From assembly GCA_927911235.1 (NCBI GenBank), contig CAKMOY010000090.1:1-27506 (forward strand): a stretch of DNA of 27,506 bases, written 5' to 3'. This DNA is from an uncultured Moraxella sp. GTDB lineage: Bacteria > Pseudomonadota > Gammaproteobacteria > Pseudomonadales > Moraxellaceae. This document shows, one piece after another, positions 25,745-27,506 of the stretch (positions within the stretch are counted from its first letter, which is position 1; each line of letters opens with the position of its first letter). The notes under the pieces were generated by a model that was given only the letters and a program-made list of their open reading frames with translations, did no database searches and was not told the origin of the DNA. The position numbers and the translations under genes are program-made.

Positions 25745-27341
25745 ATGGGAACGAAATCATTTAACTATTCATATTTGGCAAAACGCTTTGTTACCATGCC
25801 GTTTATTTTGGTGCTGGCGATGTGTTCTGTCATTTATCTGATTAGCGACATGATATACACAATGCACCACGAAGTGGCTTATGTTAAAAATATCAATAAA
25901 ATCCTTGCCAAAACAGCGACCACGCAAAATACCGAACTGATTAATGCACAAGTAAAAAATATTTCGCAGTTGTCGCCACAGATTGAAAGTATTAATTTTT
26001 TTCCGACCACCATGGCTCAGACGGTGAATAATGATGATTTGACGCTTGGCAATATATTTTTTGGCGATTATTATGGTCTGAATGTGCCTGTGGTGCTACA
26101 GCTCAATTACCAAACGTCCAATGACCAGACCCACGTCAATCAGCTCATTGGCTATATTAACACGACTTTGAATTTGCAATATATTCGCAAACATTGGTTT
26201 CATGATAATTTACCCATGTTTGCAGTAATTATTATCGCCTCGATGATTAGCTTAATGCTTATGTTAATGGCATTAAAAAAAGCGACCAAACGCTTGCCTT
26301 TATTAGAAGAGTTAAGCAAAAAAGCCCTACAAGACGAACCCATTGACCAAAACGCATACCAACAAAACAAAGACAATCAAGCCGTTTGGCTATACGAACA
26401 GGCTTTGTTTTATTTATTAAATAAAGAAAAAAAATTACAATACGCTTTGGACAAAGCCACCAGTGAAATCAGCTTTATCAACGATGCCAAGCTTCAACAA
26501 CAAGAACAAAGCGCCAATTTCCAAAGTAGCCTAACCCAAGAGTTAAAACTGTCATTGGACGATGTGCAAGCAGGTTTGACATTGTTAGAAAATCAATATG
26601 TCAGCAATGAACAAAAAAGTGCCATTGAAATGATTGGTTTTGGCGTGAATGATTTAAATGCCAAACTCAATCAGCTTATTCAGCTCAATCGCCTTGAAAA
26701 AGGGCAAATCGGCATTGAAGCCCAAAAATTTAACCCTGCAATTTTGCTTAGCAATCTTATAGACAGATTTCAAAATGACGCACGTGAAAAAACATACTTT
26801 TGTCCGTCAAAAGTTACCATGCGGACTATATATTAGAAGGTGATGCCCAAAAAATTCAGCTTATCATCTCATCTATGTTAGAAAATGCGTTAAAATTTAC
26901 CGATAATGGTTCAGTTACCATCACATCACAAATCCAACACTTAGAAAAAAATATCCGCTGGACAATTCAAGTGATTGACACAGGCATTGGCATGGATAAA
27001 GCCCATCTACACGATATTTTTCAGCCATTTTTCCAAATCAACCCAAACCACAAGCATAGCACTAACCCCAACACCATTGGGCTATTTTTGGCAAAAAGAT
27101 ATGCCGATATTATCCATGGTGATATTGAAGTGGATAGCCAACTTGGGCATGGGACGACCTTTCGCCTACACGTACTGTTAAAAGACTGGAACAGCCACAG
27201 CGAGCAAAATGTGCTACAAGGTAAAAAAATTTGCCATCTGGTACAAAAAACGAAGCGGTGCTATCTCAAGCCAAACGGTTGATAAATACAGGTGTGGATA
27301 TTAGCACTTTTAAAGATAGCGAACTGTTATTTGATTTTTTG
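25745..27341 (+). pseudogene. GacS/BarA-like sensor protein lacking its phosphoacceptor His, cut by IS
   Basis: The N-terminal part has two membrane helices (about 16-38 and 157-177) around a periplasmic segment. A dimerisation helix then aligns with HisKA (SLTQELKLSL...LNRLEKGQIGIE), but the site of the usual SHEL phosphoacceptor reads TQEL, with codon CAA for Gln265. The ATPase domain keeps the N-box (LENALKFTDNG), DTGIGMDKAHLHDIFQPFF and a weak G2 box (IGLFLAKRY), ending GTTFRLHV. Next is a receiver-like segment without its acidic pair (KKICHLVQKNEAVLSQAKRL). Frames break at the A-run 26787-26792 and at 27245-27250, each one base short. The IS then ends the reading frame after LLFDFL. It is 26 bases after der and may be cotranscribed with it. 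The frameshifts may be errors; the missing His and the IS are not. Confidence 0.78.
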
Positions 27342-27506
27342 GGTCTAATAGACAAAATTCATGCTAAAAACAGATACCCCTCCCTAATAGACATTTTTCA
27401 TGCTATTTTGATAGAAGGGTTATCTGTTTTAATTTTACCTAAAAATCACCCATGACCTATCATAAAATCATCAATAAACTTTAACTGCCTATCTTGACTT
27501 AATCCT
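27342..27506 (-). mobile_element. Insertion sequence, 3' end (right copy, inverted)
   Basis: This is the reverse complement of 93-264. The element edge (GGTCTAATAGAC) abuts the sensor gene, the transposase tail would read leftward, and the window ends inside its last codons. Both subterminal repeats and the hairpin (27367-27430) are kept. Against the left copy there are single-base deletions (for example TTATTG versus TTATG, CATTGGG versus CATGGG, and one fewer T before AGCATG). These could be divergence or consensus error. Confidence 0.82.

Noticed and set aside
1..27506. 27-kb composite transposon
   Set aside because: The interior is conserved core chromosome in standard gammaproteobacterial order, with no accessory cargo.

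Overview
The window looks like Moraxellaceae, most likely Moraxella. It is AT-rich (about 40% GC by eye, not computed). It carries the gammaproteobacterial block rlmN-pilF-rodZ-ispG-hisS-yfgM-bamB-der, a gmk/ispH divergent pair and a scattered type II secretion gene set. Genus is inferred; no rRNA is present. Most of the sequence is chromosomal housekeeping DNA, and I found no phage, plasmid, CRISPR array or tRNA.

Layout. Positions 1-264 and about 27342-27506 are inverted copies of one insertion sequence end, so both edges of the window lie inside IS copies. From 265 to 12169 all recognised genes are on the minus strand. They are a small interrupted ORF, a D-lactate dehydrogenase-type FAD oxidase, xthA, an AzgA-type purine permease, the type II secretion minor pseudopilins gspK/J/I/H, a TetR regulator, tatD, exbD, exbB, parB and gmk. 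From 12295 ispH and an ABC1/UbiB-family gene run on the plus strand. They converge on a membrane-anchored DegS-like protease (minus) across a shared terminator at 14592-14623. From 16315 everything is on the plus strand: rlmN, pilF, rodZ, ispG, hisS, yfgM, bamB, der and a GacS/BarA-like sensor gene broken by the right-hand IS.

Genes that work together. gspH-I-J-K build the tip of the type II secretion pseudopilus; all four carry Asn/Gln-rich tracts or repeat-built leaders. ispG and ispH are the last two MEP-pathway enzymes. BamB and YfgM handle outer-membrane assembly and Sec translocation. PilF and RodZ serve pilus assembly and cell shape. parB-exbB-exbD-tatD form a probable operon.

Quality caveat. 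Eight genes contain 13 single-base frameshifts, almost all in short homopolymers, and the left transposase remnant has another. Two of the genes (ispG, ispH) are normally essential. I read most of these as consensus indel errors and give frame-restored gene spans. The strongest biological observations are the N/Q-rich pseudopilins, the 12-bp repeat in the GspI leader, a histidine kinase that has lost its phosphoacceptor His, the two-site/hairpin structure of the IS end, a TetR operator lying exactly between its own -35 and -10, and a parB with no parA beside it.
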